From positions 40,815,501 through 40,879,500 of the forward strand of contig JAPTOF010000001.1 of assembly GCA_028554755.1 (NCBI GenBank): a stretch of DNA of 64,000 bases. The letters are read 5' to 3'. The stretch's first letter is position 1. Every line of letters starts with the position of its first letter. Origin of the DNA: Cordia subcordata. Taxonomy: Eukaryota > Streptophyta > Magnoliopsida > Boraginales > Cordiaceae. The position numbers and the translations under genes are program-made. A model generated the notes under the pieces. It was not told the origin of the DNA. It saw only the letters and a program-made list of their open reading frames with translations, and did no database searches. Below are positions 13,414 through 25,249 of this stretch, in pieces.

Positions 13414-14040
13414 GCCATCACATCCATATCATAAGAGTATATAGTTAACCCATTACATAAGCTAAATCACCCTACACAAATCTACTCAATCATAATAGGA
13501 AATAGAATGAAAGAGAGATAATGAAGCTTCCTTTTCATCCTAGCTAAACTTGTACAAAGCTTTTGAGCAAACTTGATTCCAAATGTTTGAACCTTCCAAA
13601 TCAAGCTTGGCTCTTAGTGAGAAATGTGTGAAAAATGTGTGTGAAGTGGGTGGGATCTAGGGTTGAGTGTGTGAGAATTTTAGGTGTGAAGTGTGTGTTA
13701 AACTTTCAAAAAGTCCTCCTTTTTCTACAGAATCGGGCCCTATTTATATGTTCTCAGCATATTATCAGTCGACCGGCTTCTGGACCTAGCTCGACCGGCT
13801 TTTTAATGTTGCTCTCTGGACTGGCCGGTAGACCTAACCGATCGATCGACTCTGGAGGGGTGGTCGTCCGGCTATTTTTGGCACCTCTCTGGAGTGGCCG
13901 GTCGACCTAGCCGATATGGACATTTATTTACACTTAAGCCTATTCTTATCAAAAGCACTACACTAATGCATCGTTATGAGCACTCAACACCTCTAAAATA
14001 TAGGTAAATGACAATGCAAACACACACAAAAACACAGCAC
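12300..14040 (-). mobile_element. Second, nested LTR-like block
   Basis: The layout imitates the LTRs of the host element: AAAGACTCGCAAGCGTACGG followed by GTGTCGAACCACAGGGA about 80 bases inside the left edge, a motif pair common near gypsy LTR ends. The interior has a TA microsatellite (about 13369-13410) and a GC-richer stretch (13760-13915) with repeated CGACCGGCT and GGCCGGT(A/C)GACCTA units. I could not find matching target duplications, so the ends are approximate and it may be a solo LTR or part of a larger element. Confidence 0.5.
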
Positions 14041-14558
14041 ATCAGTCGCTATGGAGGATTATAGGTGGTGAAGCGACAAGTATGAAATGGTTAGGAGGGT
14101 GGTGGCAGTTTAGAGAAGATAAGGGATATGGGGTAAGTTTTGCAAATAAGGGAGGCTTGTGTTTATGATATAAAAGTTATATTTAAAACCAAACCCTAGA
14201 CTCCTTCGTGCCCATGCCTAAGCCCCCCAGTGCACCATTTTTTTTTTTTTTTCAGAAATCAACTCAAAATTCATGCAAAATTCCAAAGCAACTCTTTCGT
14301 GCAAACATCAAAACCTTCGTAAAACATATTCAGATCAAAGTTAGGTTTCAAAGGAAAAAGATGACAAAGAAATAATAGGAAAAATTCCTCCAAAATTAGA
14401 AGAATTTGTAAAAATTGGAAACTAACTAGAAAATACTAAAAAACTCAAAATTTCTAACTCTGTGGGTTACCTCATACCAGCATCTTTGTTTAACGTCATT
14501 GGCTCAATGAAGCCAATTCATCTAAGCTACATCTAGAGGCTTTTCTGGCTCAATTTTC

Positions 14559-16740
14559 TCATAGACGGGCTTCAACACTCAAGCCCTTCACTTCAATTAC
14601 AACACAAGAAGATAATTTAGTAATAACAAAAGGACCTACCATTATAGTCCATGGATCATCAGGAAACAATTTAAAGCCGGAGTGATGATATAAGACTTTT
14701 TGTGCAACTAAAAGTTGTTTTCCATCAATACCTTTTTTGTGCAAGCTCTTTTTCTTTTTCTTGTGAATTTTTGCCTTCTTATAAGCATTGTTTTTCCTCT
14801 TCTCTAACTCTTAAGGCTGCAACTTCCTTTATGCACCCCTCTTGTCCACCATAGGTGGATTCAGTCGGCTTTGAATTTATCCTATTAGCTTCCTTGATTC
14901 TCCCACATGGCAATTCATTCCTACAAGTTAATGCTACCTTGGTCCATGCATTTCGATGGCAATCTCCATTTAAGCACGACAGAGACATTCTCCCCCACAC
15001 TTATATTTTCATTCTCAACAAGCTTTTTTTGTTAGTACACAACTTTTCATAGATTTTGCAATTCGAGGTACTTGTCTAATTACATCAAGTAAGGAAATAT
15101 TTACCTCTACCTTGCGCAAAAGCTCAAAAATTTCCTTCTCTTACTTCTTTTTTTTGGACTTTACGAATCTTTTAGGGAAAAAAGGCTTAACCACCAGTTT
15201 CGTACCATTTTTAGGCTCTATTGCATTGATGTCCACTACCTTTTCATCATGTTTTGCGCCCTCTTTTTTGATTTCTTTCTCTGTTTCAAGTGCTATCAAA
15301 TTTGCGTGCCCACACCTAGTTTCACAGTGGTTGTCCAGCAACTCTTTTTCACTTCTTAAGGTGATTACACGTGCATTCTCCTTCAAATTAGCAATTGTTT
15401 GAGAAGATAATTTACCATGGGACTCCAACCTACTCACGAATGTTGCTAATTGGCTCATTTTGGTTCTTTAAATTTTGTATGCTTGCCCCCATTTCCTGTT
15501 GAAATTATTGAGTGTTAAGAGCAAGAGATTTCGCAATATCCTTAAGAGAAGTACATGAATTTGAAGATGCAGGTTGCAGTGGTAGGGCTGGTCATGGCTG
15601 GAAGTATTGTGAATTTAGTGAATTAAAATTTTGTGGCCTTATTCCATAGCTCAAGTTTGGGTGATCCTTTCAACCTGAGTTATGAGTATGCAAATATGGA
15701 TCATACCTCCCTTGTGGTGGACCGAGAAATCTTCCAATGACATTAACATGTAGTGGCTCCTCTTCTTGGTGCGTGGGACACATATCAGTTGGGTGTCCTA
15801 CCATAATGCAAATTCCACAAACGTTATGCATGGGAACACTACTACCTGCAACCAAACTTTGCACAAGACAAATTAGTCGAGTTAACTTTGAATCAAGGAA
15901 AGAAACACTTATCTCATTAACTCTTCTCAAAGGCTCCTATCTATTCGCGAATTGTTGAGAATTTACAGCCATGATGGAAATCAAGTCTCTTGTTTGTTGA
16001 GCTATTTTGTCGACAATGGCACCTTTACTTGCAGTATTCATCATCTTTCTCTCAATTGGAAGTAGTCCTTCATGAAATTCTTTGATAAAAGATTATCCAG
16101 AAATCCCATGTTGGGAGCAGCTTGCACAAAGTCTCTTAAACCTCTCTCAATAGTTATAAAGCAACTCCGAATCCATTTGCTTGATGGCATAAATTTCTTT
16201 CCTAATTATCACGACTCTAGAAGCTGGAAAGAATTTGTCAAGAAAAGCTCTTGTCGTTGCATCCCATGCGGTGATAGAATCGGATAAGAGGTAGAACAAC
16301 CATTCTTTCGTTGCATTTGCCAAGGAAAATGGGAATGCCTTCAATTTGATTTAATCTTCGATGACTCCTTAAGGCTTTGTACCAGAACAAACATCATCAA
16401 ATTCTTTCAAATGTTTGCACGGGTCCTCATTCTCCAATCCACAAAAGGTGGGTAAAAGATGTACTAGACCCAATTTCAACTCGAAATTCGCGTTCATGCT
16501 GGGTACATGATGCAAAGCGGCTGCTGATTCAAGGGGTAGCCACTAATTCACACAACGTTTGGTTATTTCCAGCCATATCCTTATTCTCGAATGCACTAGA
16601 TGTTTCAAATTGCACTTGTGAAGCTTCTTCTTGTTTTGGAGTTGTTTCCGCAACTTCACTTATTTCTTCAAGCTTTTTACTGTCTTTTCCATCTCAGGAT
16701 CAAAATGCACCTTACTTGTACGATCTAACTTGATCATTAA
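14559..16740 (-). pseudogene. Broken gag and pol remnant of the Athila-like element
   Basis: Reading right to left, 16344-16147 encodes the conserved gag core (KAFPFSLANATKEWLFYL, then FLDKFFPASR). Bases 15930-15670 hold a CCHC zinc knuckle (CGICIMVGHPTDMC, C-x2-C-x4-H-x4-C) typical of nucleocapsid. Bases 15458-15141 are the charged gag C-terminus ending in a lysine run, and 15000-14779 is a shifted piece near the protease start. Bases 14744-14559 encode the integrase tail pattern (GFKLFPDDPWTIMVGPFV), which normally closes pol. The pieces are in different frames with stops between them. Everything from protease through the integrase core is deleted. Confidence 0.8.
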
Positions 16741-16769
16741 AAAAAAAAAAAGCAAAAATTTCAGTACCA

Positions 16770-16788
16770 ATCCCCGGCAATGGCGCCA
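16770..16788 (-). other. Primer-binding site, tRNA-Asp type
   Basis: The plus strand reads ATCCCCGGCAATGGCGCCA, equal to the 3' end of plant tRNA-Asp with one C-to-T difference. On the minus strand it is therefore a primer-binding site, six bases inside the right LTR. This fixes the element's direction and supports an Athila/Tat assignment. Confidence 0.85.
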
Positions 16789-16794
16789 AAATTT

Positions 16795-18214
16795 TAATAG
16801 GCATCGAAACCACAAAAAATAAGTTTCGATTTCTTACCTCGCAAATTTAATTTGAGCACATTGTAAACAAAGGGTCGAGTCCACAGGGATTGGGGGATTT
16901 AGAATATGCTAACTCTACAAAGTAGATTAATCAAATAAGCTGTAATTAAAAAAGGGGTTTTTAAAGCGAAAAATCAATTTAACACAAAACTTTCTCGCCA
17001 CTAGACTCTTAGCCGTGGGTGCACAACTAGGAAGTAAAATAGGAAAACGTAAATAGAAATAAAATCAAAACCATTGATGCAATCTAGACTAATCAAATGC
17101 TAGAAAAACAATGTTAAACGAGAATTCAATGGAAATTAAACCTAGCCCCGGGTGTAATCTCAATTTCGATCAACAAATTTAATCCTAGATGCAAAGATAA
17201 CTTCCAACTATTTTGATAAATCAGTTATAGTTGTTGGCATGGCCAATAACCTCATATTTCCTTACAATGTTGAAAACAGTTTAAACCTCCTATGATTTTT
17301 TCCCACTATTGCCTTACCGATTAGATGATCTAACCTCTGAGATGCCCGTAGGGTCTATCTAGTGGCAGCGCTAGGATCTAGAAAGACCTGATTCTAAAAG
17401 TTGATTCTTATGCGGCAATCGCTCAGTTAGATTATGTGTTTACACAGGAGACCTAGTTACCGTTGTTCTTAGATTAAATAAATCAATCTTTTTGGCTACT
17501 TATCATCAAGCAATTGAATAATGGGGCCCTAATTAAATAATCACAAGACAATATAAATTCTTGAAACAGTAAACATACAAATACCAAAATAGAATGAAAG
17601 TAGTAAAACAATTAGATCTTATGAAATTTGAAAAAACAAAATCTTGATTAACCCTTGGCAAGGAAGAAGCTTAAAACTCCATATACATGTAGTAAGCGCC
17701 AAAGAAAAGGCCTGCTGAAAAAAATATTTTCTTCATAAAAGTCTGGATGTCTTCTATGAAACGTACGTAAGAAAATATATAGAGGAAATTCCCAAGTATA
17801 GCCCTTATCAGATAAGGAAACTCTTTAAAAGCCAAGGGAAATAATAAGGTAAAAATTCTTATTACAATTCTTAACAAAATAAAAGTCTTCTAAAATTAAT
17901 CTCCTTCATTTTCAATATATGGCAAGTCTTCAACGCAAATACTCACCAAAAGTATTGCAAAAATATCTCCAAGCCCTAGTCAAAGCTTAGTCAAACCCGA
18001 GTAGACTTCGCATGGCATTATCCAAGGTGATAGAATCAACTTTATTAGATACAAACACGTCCAAAAGTCATTTGAATCTATATATATATTGCATCCAACT
18101 CCTTTTCTCAAGTATAAATATGCAAAAACACATCCAAACCAACAATTAAGGAGCATCCAATTCGAGAATTAAACACAATCAACTATGAATTAAAAGCTTA
18201 TTTTGGACTTATCA
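16795..18214 (-). repeat. Right (5') LTR, about 1420 bases
   Basis: It is complete from TAATAGGCATCG (TG ancestral, now TA) to GACTTATCA and is followed by the target duplication CTTAG. The same LTR occurs at 51072-52460. Confidence 0.85.
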
Positions 18215-18219
18215 CTTAG

Positions 18220-18307
18220 AGTACACCTAGCCATGCAAATATTGCCAATAGTGGTGGTATAATACCAATGTTGAAGCTTCTTGATCCCAAAAGTGAATCT
18301 TTCTAAC
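18220..18307 (+). pseudogene. Armadillo-repeat exon remnant
   Basis: One frame reads SHANIANSGGIIPMLKLLD followed by PKSESF and a stop. This fits the armadillo-repeat consensus and resembles the repeat in plant ARM-BTB proteins (ARIA/ABAP1 type) where 'GIAHNGGLVPLLKLLD' is followed by a Ser-x-Gln-His stretch; here the Gln position is a TAA stop. With the retroelement removed, the sequence before it (TTTTGTTTCATCTCTTAG at 11482-11499) looks like a splice acceptor, so the element appears to have inserted at an intron-exon border. A LINE fragment interrupts the right side. Only one repeat is visible, so the parent gene is inferred. Confidence 0.5.
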
Positions 18308-18660
18308 TTTTTTTTTTTTTGGGTTAGAAAAACAATAGCATTAAATAAAAGAGATTTCAACTGGGCTCAAAGGTGACTGAGAGAGAAAAGGCCCGTAAAA
18401 GATGTCCAAAAGCGACCCAAGAAGAAAAGGCCCAAAGAGGCTACAACCAGAGAAATGAAACCATCAACAATAGAAGCAAAGAGCAAAGTCCCATCTTGGG
18501 AAGGAGCTATATCTCCAGCAATTAAGCTAAGCAAAAAGCCAGAATCAACCAAAGCAACCAAAGCCAAACAAGGTGAAGCCCACAAGAAGCCTATAAAAAC
18601 AAGCTAGCAAAGCAGCAAGGAAAGAAGAAACACAACAATGAAAGAATGCGAAACAGGGCA
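18308..18660 (-). mobile_element. LINE 3' fragment with target duplication
   Basis: A T-run (18308-18320) begins the insert, so on the minus strand it ends in poly(A). TTCTAAC occurs directly on both sides (18301-18307 and 18661-18667) as a target duplication. The body has no intact reading frame; a minus-strand open stretch (18585-18367) is probably incidental. It is a 5'-truncated non-LTR element inserted in the armadillo exon remnant. Confidence 0.65.
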
Positions 18661-18667
18661 TTCTAAC

Positions 18668-19521
18668 ACGGCTGGAAGTTGGGTCTAGGGGAAATCAACA
18701 TCCAATGGTCAGACCCTCCCAAAATAGAAAAGGACCCTTGGAACCTTGGGCTTGAACAAGTGGACATTATTTCAATGCAGAATATTATCTCAAGTAAAAT
18801 AATTCTACATTGCAAAGAATTAAAATCAAAGAAATGGCAAGAATAACAGTTACCAAATTTTACATTAACTGCCTTAAAAATGAATTTACATTTAGCATAG
18901 AGATTAATAATGCATCAACCCATCATTGTAGAACAATTCTTCATGAAAATAACAAAGAGAAATAAGATAGATACATACAAGTGTTGGCATAACAGTGATA
19001 TCACTTTATGCAATTGCCTTTTTTTTTTGTTTTTTTGTGCCAAGCTAATATTAGAATAAAACTAAAGCACCAAAAGAAACAAACTCTATAATTTTATAAA
19101 ATGAAATTAAATCACCAAAAGAAGCACAATTTTTAAATATAAGCAAAGAGAACAAAATCAAGTATATGAGATATCATAAATATTACTACAGTCCGTGCTT
19201 TATGAGATCATTATAAATTACAAAATTCAAGCTTCTCGAATTCTAACAATAAATCAGGTCACTTCTAAGAAATCATTGTCTATTCTAAGTCTGGATTTCT
19301 TAACCACATTGAGACTAATCATAATAATTACCAAACTTTTAGCCTTTCCATCATTTCAAATAACAAAATATAGTTTCAATTCTCGAATTCTATAACCACA
19401 TCTCTTTAGAATAGAGTATTTTGCTATCCTCTAATAATACACAAAAATTAACCAATTCAACCGCGACAACCACCAAATCCAAAAAATGTAAGCTTTACTA
19501 TACATACATACATACATATAT

Positions 19522-19552
<31 letters not shown>

Positions 19553-20085
19553 CATACATACATATATATATACATATATACATATATACATATATATATA
19601 TATATGCGCCCCACTAGTTAATCCAAATCCAATATTATAACTCAAAAGTCATAGCCAATCTCTAAAACGTGCAGCAAGACATATTCCACTAAAATTAATC
19701 CATATATTAAGCAAATAATTGAAATTTCTCTTTTAAGTTACTTTTCTATAGACCTTTTTGAAAGAGGCATCTCTAATTAAATCGATCAACAAGCCACGAA
19801 CCACATTCATGCTAAAGCATATATTGTAAAGTTGCATGCATGAAAATTGTTCAAATTGTCAAACACATTTTTCAGTAAAAACACGCAAACATAAGTGAAA
19901 CAATTTGATATTCTGGATATTCATAAAAGTTAAATATGCACCTTGGATTTATTAAACACCCAAAATTCAACATGTCTTAGTCTGAGGTATATCCATTTAA
20001 CAATTAAAAGCAAGTCGCGAAAGACAAAAACAGAAAACTATATCCTTGAATCTGTCAAGTGAAAACTTTTGGCCAGAAGTAAATG
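18668..20085. repeat. Intergenic DNA with TA/CATA microsatellite
   Basis: No gene is seen. The main feature is an alternating TACATA/TATA microsatellite at about 19498-19606. Open frames across it are artefacts (Tyr-Ile repeats). Confidence 0.7.
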
Positions 20086-20089
20086 AAGT

Positions 20090-20530
20090 TAAATAGCTGT
20101 AAAAAGAATGTATATTACAATGCTAGTCAAAATTAACTGAGAGGTGATGGTGTATTTTAGGCAGAATGGTTCGATAGTGCACTCATTGCATATTACAAAT
20201 TTTCGTAATATCAGGTCTCAAGCACAAATACAAATGAAACAAAAGTTTCTCTTCAGATTCATACTACTTGTGTTGCTGACTTGCTGTTGTTCTAAACATC
20301 GGTGGCATGCGCTCCTCCTTTGGATGGACTTCAATTGCTATTACTTGTGTTAGGTGGACTATAGTTGCTATTACTTGTGTTGCAGTCGCTTGGTCTTGAA
20401 CTTCAAGATTTGACATGCGTCGTCTGGTGTTTGTAAGTCTTGAGCTTTGAAGTCGATAAGGAGCAAGAGAAGCTCTTCCTATCAATGTTTCGCTTCTCCT
20501 TAACACTATGAAACACCAATACTCTCCAGA
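20090..20530. repeat. Repeat unit shared with 21220-21475 and 22645-22790
   Basis: Bases 20090-20350 (AGCTGTAAAAAGAATGTATA to TTACTTGTGTT) recur at 21220-21475 in the same orientation. Bases 20375-20530 (CTTGGTCTTGAACTTCAAG onward) recur at 22645-22790. Their moderate base composition and partly open minus frames (20554-20264, 22654-22334) suggest decayed coding sequence, but I recognise no protein. Confidence 0.65.
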
Positions 20531-20540
20531 GAATTGCATG

Positions 20541-22500
20541 TTCGAGTCTAACACGTGTTAAATATCGACACTATCCCAACACTCTCCAACACATGTTAGA
20601 TATGTATCCAATAATTTTAATCATTTTATTTTCTTCGACGCTCCCCTAACACTTTCCTAACACGAGTTTGCTGAATGCCGAACAATATTCTAATCTTTCT
20701 TTAGCAATAACTAAAGTGATAAATTTTGCACTTCTAATGTAAATGTACGTCTATAACTTAGAGTTAAAAAATAAAATACTTTTTAGAAATATAATATACG
20801 AATTTATAAATATATTTGTTATAGAATATTTCTAGATATAATTTTATAGTATATTAACTATATCTTTAAAATAATAAATAGTTAATATTTTAGGCTAATC
20901 TATTTAACTCTCTATTTCATCCTACATTTGTATTAAATGCTAATCGACTTAACTCCATTTCATCCTATACTTGAATTAATTCTATTTCTTTTTCCTTTTG
21001 AAATCCGTATATAAAACTTTATCATTCAAAACTTGTTTAATTTCAAATCACTTATATGTTATTCAACAAGAGACAAAAGGTGAATATATTTAGTTTATGA
21101 CAAAAATTAAATTTATTCACTATATATAATGAATTTAAATATATTTTATGGAACGTATCTCAACTTATAATTTTTAAAAAAGATAATCGAATCTGTGTTT
21201 CATAACCGTAACGTAATGAATGTAGCTGTAAAAAGAATGTATACTATGATGCTAGTCAAAATTAGCTGAGAGGTGAGATGTATTTTAGACGAAATCATTT
21301 GATAGTGCATTCAATGCATATTACAAATTTTCATACTCAAGCACAAATACTACTAAAACAAAAGTTTCTATTCATGTTACTTGTGTTGCGGACTTCTTGT
21401 TGCGCTAAACGTCGTGGCATGTGCTCCGATCCTCCTTGGATGGACTTTATTTGATATTACTTGTGTTGTTGATGCACTAAACATTAGTTAAGAATGAGCT
21501 AGCTGAAATGGTCGGCAACATTCGTTCCTCCCTAGAGGTGACTCTGAATCAATCGTTCTACACTATCCTCGCTATTTGGCATCAGAGACTCAATCATCAC
21601 CTTGGCTTATCATACCCTTGTCTAGACGCTCCAAAATAGATAACACTTGATCTCTTATGATTGCTGCCTCATCTTCAGCTTTAGATTTTGCCTCTGGATT
21701 GCTTTGCACATTTCTTTTTTAGGCCCTTCTTGATTTTCCCATGAAGCACAAACACAATCCGCGAACACGTTACACGACACGACACGAACTCAATCTGCGA
21801 ACACGTTACACGACACGACGAGACACGTCGATACGTATTTTTCTAAAAATTAGGATACTATATGTTGGCTTACGTTCCATAACATATATTTAAATTTATT
21901 ATATATAGTGAATAAATATTTTATCGTAAACTAAATATATCCACCTATTGCCTATTTGTTGAGCAAAGTAATAGATAAGTGGTTTGAAATTAGATAAGTT
22001 TTGAAAGATAAAATTTTATATAGGGATTACAAAAGAAAAAGAAGATAGAATTAGTCCAAATGTAGTGAAATAAAGAGTTTAGATTATCATTTAATACAAA
22101 TATGGGGTGAAATAGACAATTAAATACATTGGCATAAAATATTAACTATTTATTATTTTAAAGATGATAGCTAAAATATTATAAAATTATATCTAGAAAT
22201 ATTCTATAACAAATATATTTAAAAGGTCGTATATTATATTTCTAAAGAATATTTTATTCTTTACCTCTAAGTTATAGAGGTATATTTACATTAGAAATAC
22301 AAAATTTATCATTTTAGTTATTATTAAGAAAGATTAAAACATTGTTCGTCGTCTAGCAGACACAAATTGGATAAGTGTTAGAAAGTGTCGAGAGGTGCAG
22401 GAAGAATATTGAGAAAAATTAAAAAATTTTAAATTTATTGGACACGTGTCAAATAGTATCAGTGTTCGACACGCGTCGGACATGGACACACAATCCTCAA
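20541..22500. mobile_element. Long-armed inverted-repeat element
   Basis: Two arms of about 650 bases face each other: 20541-21190 and 21840-22500. Outer parts contain AACACGTGTTA-like and TTTCTAACAC motifs on each side. Inner parts meet around the CACTATATATAATGAATTTA stretch and its complement. The centre (21190-21840) holds the repeat shared with 20090-20350 and a 36-base tandem unit (GCGAACACGTTACACGACAC) at about 21757-21825. Arms this long suggest a foldback or Mutator-like non-autonomous element. No transposase or clear target duplication is visible. Confidence 0.6.
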
Positions 22501-22864
22501 GAGAGCGTTGGCATTTTATAGTCGGATGATGCTTTAGGGTCAAGATTTTGTGCAGGGGGTTAACATGTGCCAGGTCTTCAAGATTGTGGCGTGGTTTGCG
22601 GCGGTGACCAAGATTTGCTACTCTTTCACCACGAGCATCAGCCACTACAGCCACTTGGTCTTGAACTTCAAGTTTGACAACCGTTTTCTGGTGTTCGCAG
22701 GCCTTGAGATGCGGCGTAAGTGAGGAGCAGAAGGAGGTCTTCCTCTTAAACTTTTGCTCCTCCGTAACATAGATGACACCAGAGTTTGCGCCAGGGGTTG
22801 AACATGTTGCACCAGCACTTCAAGATTTTGGCATGGTCACCTTCGGCTTCTACATCGGCGATAA

Positions 22865-23462
22865 GGATGTCAATGGGGCGGGGTAGGGGCGGGGTTCACA
22901 AACCCTTACTCCGCACCTGGTATTTTTCCACCTGCCCCTATCCTGCCCCTATACCTGTACTGGGGTTTTCTCCTGACTACTATCCCCACCCCTACGGGTG
23001 TTTTTTACACCATGCCCCTACCTACGGGGCACCTGTCAACAAAAGTCAAAAGGGTCGTAGTATTGGGACAAAACACCTATTTGTTAAACCCCTATCTGTC
23101 AAGTGAAATCCCTACTTTTTAATTAGATAAAAATAAATAAAAAATAACATAAATCATGCACCAAACCTTAACACATCAAATTCAAACTCTAATACTTAAA
23201 TTCAACATAATTTTACAACAATAACACATTAAATCTAAACTTACTTCCAATCATAATTATTAAACATAACATATAATATACATACATACATACATATATA
23301 TACCGGGGTGGACCGGGGCGGGGTCACCCAACCCCTACCCCCCCCGGCCTGGCACCGGGGTATAAAGAAAAAACCCCACCCCGCCCCGCCCCAGGTGTTT
23401 TTTTGCAAAGCACGCCTCACCCGTCGGCACCGTGGGGTAGGGCGCAGGCACCATTGACATCC
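22865..23462. mobile_element. GC-ended MITE, copy 1
   Basis: The ends are the inverted repeats GGATGTCAATGG and CCATTGACATCC. G- and C-rich flanks (GGGGCGGGG-type runs) enclose an AT-rich centre with a CATA run. An inverted, well-conserved copy lies at about 57595-58232. Open frames within it are composition artefacts. The TIR class is not certain; a hAT-type origin is possible. Confidence 0.75.
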
Positions 23463-24161
23463 CTAGGCGACCACCATTTACTACTTCTTGATCACCCACC
23501 ACCATCAGCCAAGGCTGTAGCTGCTTGCGTTTCATTCAAAATTTCTTCAAGCATGATCTCGTGTGGATCCATATGGAAAATGTGAAATATAATTAGAGAT
23601 TGAAAGGGGTATGTTTTTATGTGAGTGAAATTTCAAGAGCAGAATATAATAAAGTGTTTGTGCATGATAATATACTATCCATGATAAACCTATGCACACA
23701 ATACACAAATTTAATCAGGAATTCGAAAGAAGAAAACTAACAGTTTGCTTCCATTGTTGTAGAGAGAAATTTATTCGAGAACTTTATCAAAATCATATTT
23801 AGTAACTAACCACTCTTCCTCTTCCTAATCTCTGCAATTTTTCTGATAAGATATGAGAAATCAATGTCTGTTCTTTTATAAATAATAGTCGTATCCTTTC
23901 TAAGCATAAAAAAGAAGTTGTATCTTTTCAAAGATGGGAGAGAGACAAGTCAGTATTTTTAATTTTTCAAACATAAGCCTACCCATCACAAACTCAATAG
24001 CCATAGCCCAATACTTAATCCATACACTTGATACGGGTTTTTATTCATCACCTTAAATAAATAGTGTAGTCCAATATTTTACACATGAAACAGAGAATGT
24101 GAGTATGATGAATGAAATTTGAAGTGATGAAGTAATAAGAGTTATGAGGTTGTATATATAT

Positions 24162-24543
24162 TGTTGGGTTATGGCTCAAAGTCCAAGCCCATACAAATTA
24201 GGAAAGAGTTTTAATGAGAATTAAAATTCTAGTTACGGTAAGAGTCTTAATTATGGTAGGATTGATAGATGAGGAAATCCGTTGTCTTGGAGGACAAGGA
24301 AATCTCCTCTATAAATAGGACTCTTGTATTAGTTGTATAAGGCGTACCTTAGGACCACACCCCCTTATATTCGTTCTAGTCCTATTGAGGATAGAACCAT
24401 TATAAGAACTCTGTGGGGGAGAGTTTAGACTTTTCTTTCCGTGCAAAAAGTCATCACCTGAGTTGTAACCATTATTATTGAATAGTGGAATTTATCCCAG
24501 AGGGGATTGTAGACGTAGGCAGAGGGTCAAACCACGTTTAACA
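24162..24543 (+). mobile_element. Solo or truncated LTR
   Basis: It begins TGTTGGGTTATGGCTC, carries a TATA box (CTATAAATAGGA at about 24309-24320) and ends in an LTR-like segment with GATTGTAGACGTAGGC and AACCACGTTTAACA, a pattern common to short plant Copia/TRIM LTRs. No internal domain or matching target duplication follows. It abuts the second poly(A)-tailed LINE-like copy. Confidence 0.55.
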
Positions 24544-24646
24544 GTGCGCATGTTCACAGGATCTATACTTTATGATTATAACTCTTATTTTGTGTGTTCA
24601 CAATTTTTTTTTTTTTATCAATAACAACGGAAATTCATTAATAATA
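24540..24646 (-). repeat. Poly(A)-tailed LINE-like 3' end, copy 2
   Basis: It matches 2151-2261, including the T-run and the ACAACGGAAATTCATTAATA stretch, with a few substitutions. Confidence 0.5.
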
Positions 24647-24884
24647 ACAAGTCAGCCAGCAAGAGGGCAATTAACTATCCGATCATCTGCTAAACGTCCT
24701 ATTCTAGCAGCCTTCCAAACTCAATTTATCACTATTACACATTGGTGTGGGTTAGTCATTGTGCTACAATGAGGAGTACCAATAGTGACAAACATTTGTA
24801 TCCACACGTCACTAAACATTGGTACTCATTGTAACACATTGACTAATCCACGCGTCATCTAAAAGACCTCTAAATTTACATTTC

Positions 24885-25249
24885 GAGCCCTTTGGCTTTG
24901 CTTATTTTTAAGTACTTGTAAGTAAGTGTTGCTTTTAAACTAGTAACAAAATAAGTAGAGATGTGTTTGGATAATATTTACTTATAAGCTGCTGACATGT
25001 TTGGAAAATAAGTGCTTATAAGTAGCAATAGTAGTTAAAATGACTAAAAAGGACATGTAATTAATTAATTTGACAAAAAAAAAAATTTAATAGGTTTGCC
25101 TAATTGGCTTATAAGCAAAAAAATTTTAAATAGCTCCAACCTGCTTTTTTTTTTTAACCTGCTTGTAAGCAAGCTTATATGGCTTATAATCAACTCTACC
25201 AAACATGTAATTTTTTGTTTTTGACTTATAAGCAAAGCCAAACAGGCTC
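24885..25249. mobile_element. MITE with 20-base terminal inverted repeats
   Basis: The left end GAGCCCTTTGGCTTTGCTTA pairs with the right end TAAGCAAAGCCAAACAGGCTC. A 3-base direct repeat TTC flanks it (24882-24884 and 25250-25252). The interior is AT-rich and non-coding. The three-base duplication fits the PIF/Harbinger (Tourist) group, though TTC is unusual for it. Confidence 0.7.

Larger units (their letters stand above)
11500..18214 (-). mobile_element. Athila-like Ty3/gypsy LTR retrotransposon, internally deleted and nested
   Basis: The element runs right to left. Its right LTR is 16795-18214. A truncated left LTR (11500-11955) matches the first part of the right one. It is flanked by the 5-base target duplication CTTAG at 11495-11499 and 18215-18219, and the outer ends read TGATGG and TTATCA. 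Gag remnants, a primer-binding site for tRNA-Asp and the end of integrase are present. Reverse transcriptase, RNase H and most of integrase are missing. Bases 11956-14230 are foreign, including a second LTR-like block. The tRNA-Asp site and the pol-terminal motif fit the Athila/Tat group. It is defective and cannot move by itself. Confidence 0.85.

Noticed and set aside
19457..19645. Open frames on both strands across the TATACA run
   Set aside because: Translation is only Tyr-Ile/Tyr-Thr repeats from a microsatellite.
22334..23535. Several open frames near and within the GC-ended MITE
   Set aside because: The Pro/Gly/Arg-rich frames follow GC-run composition in a non-coding element. The 22334-22654 frame spans an inverted-repeat arm and matches no family.
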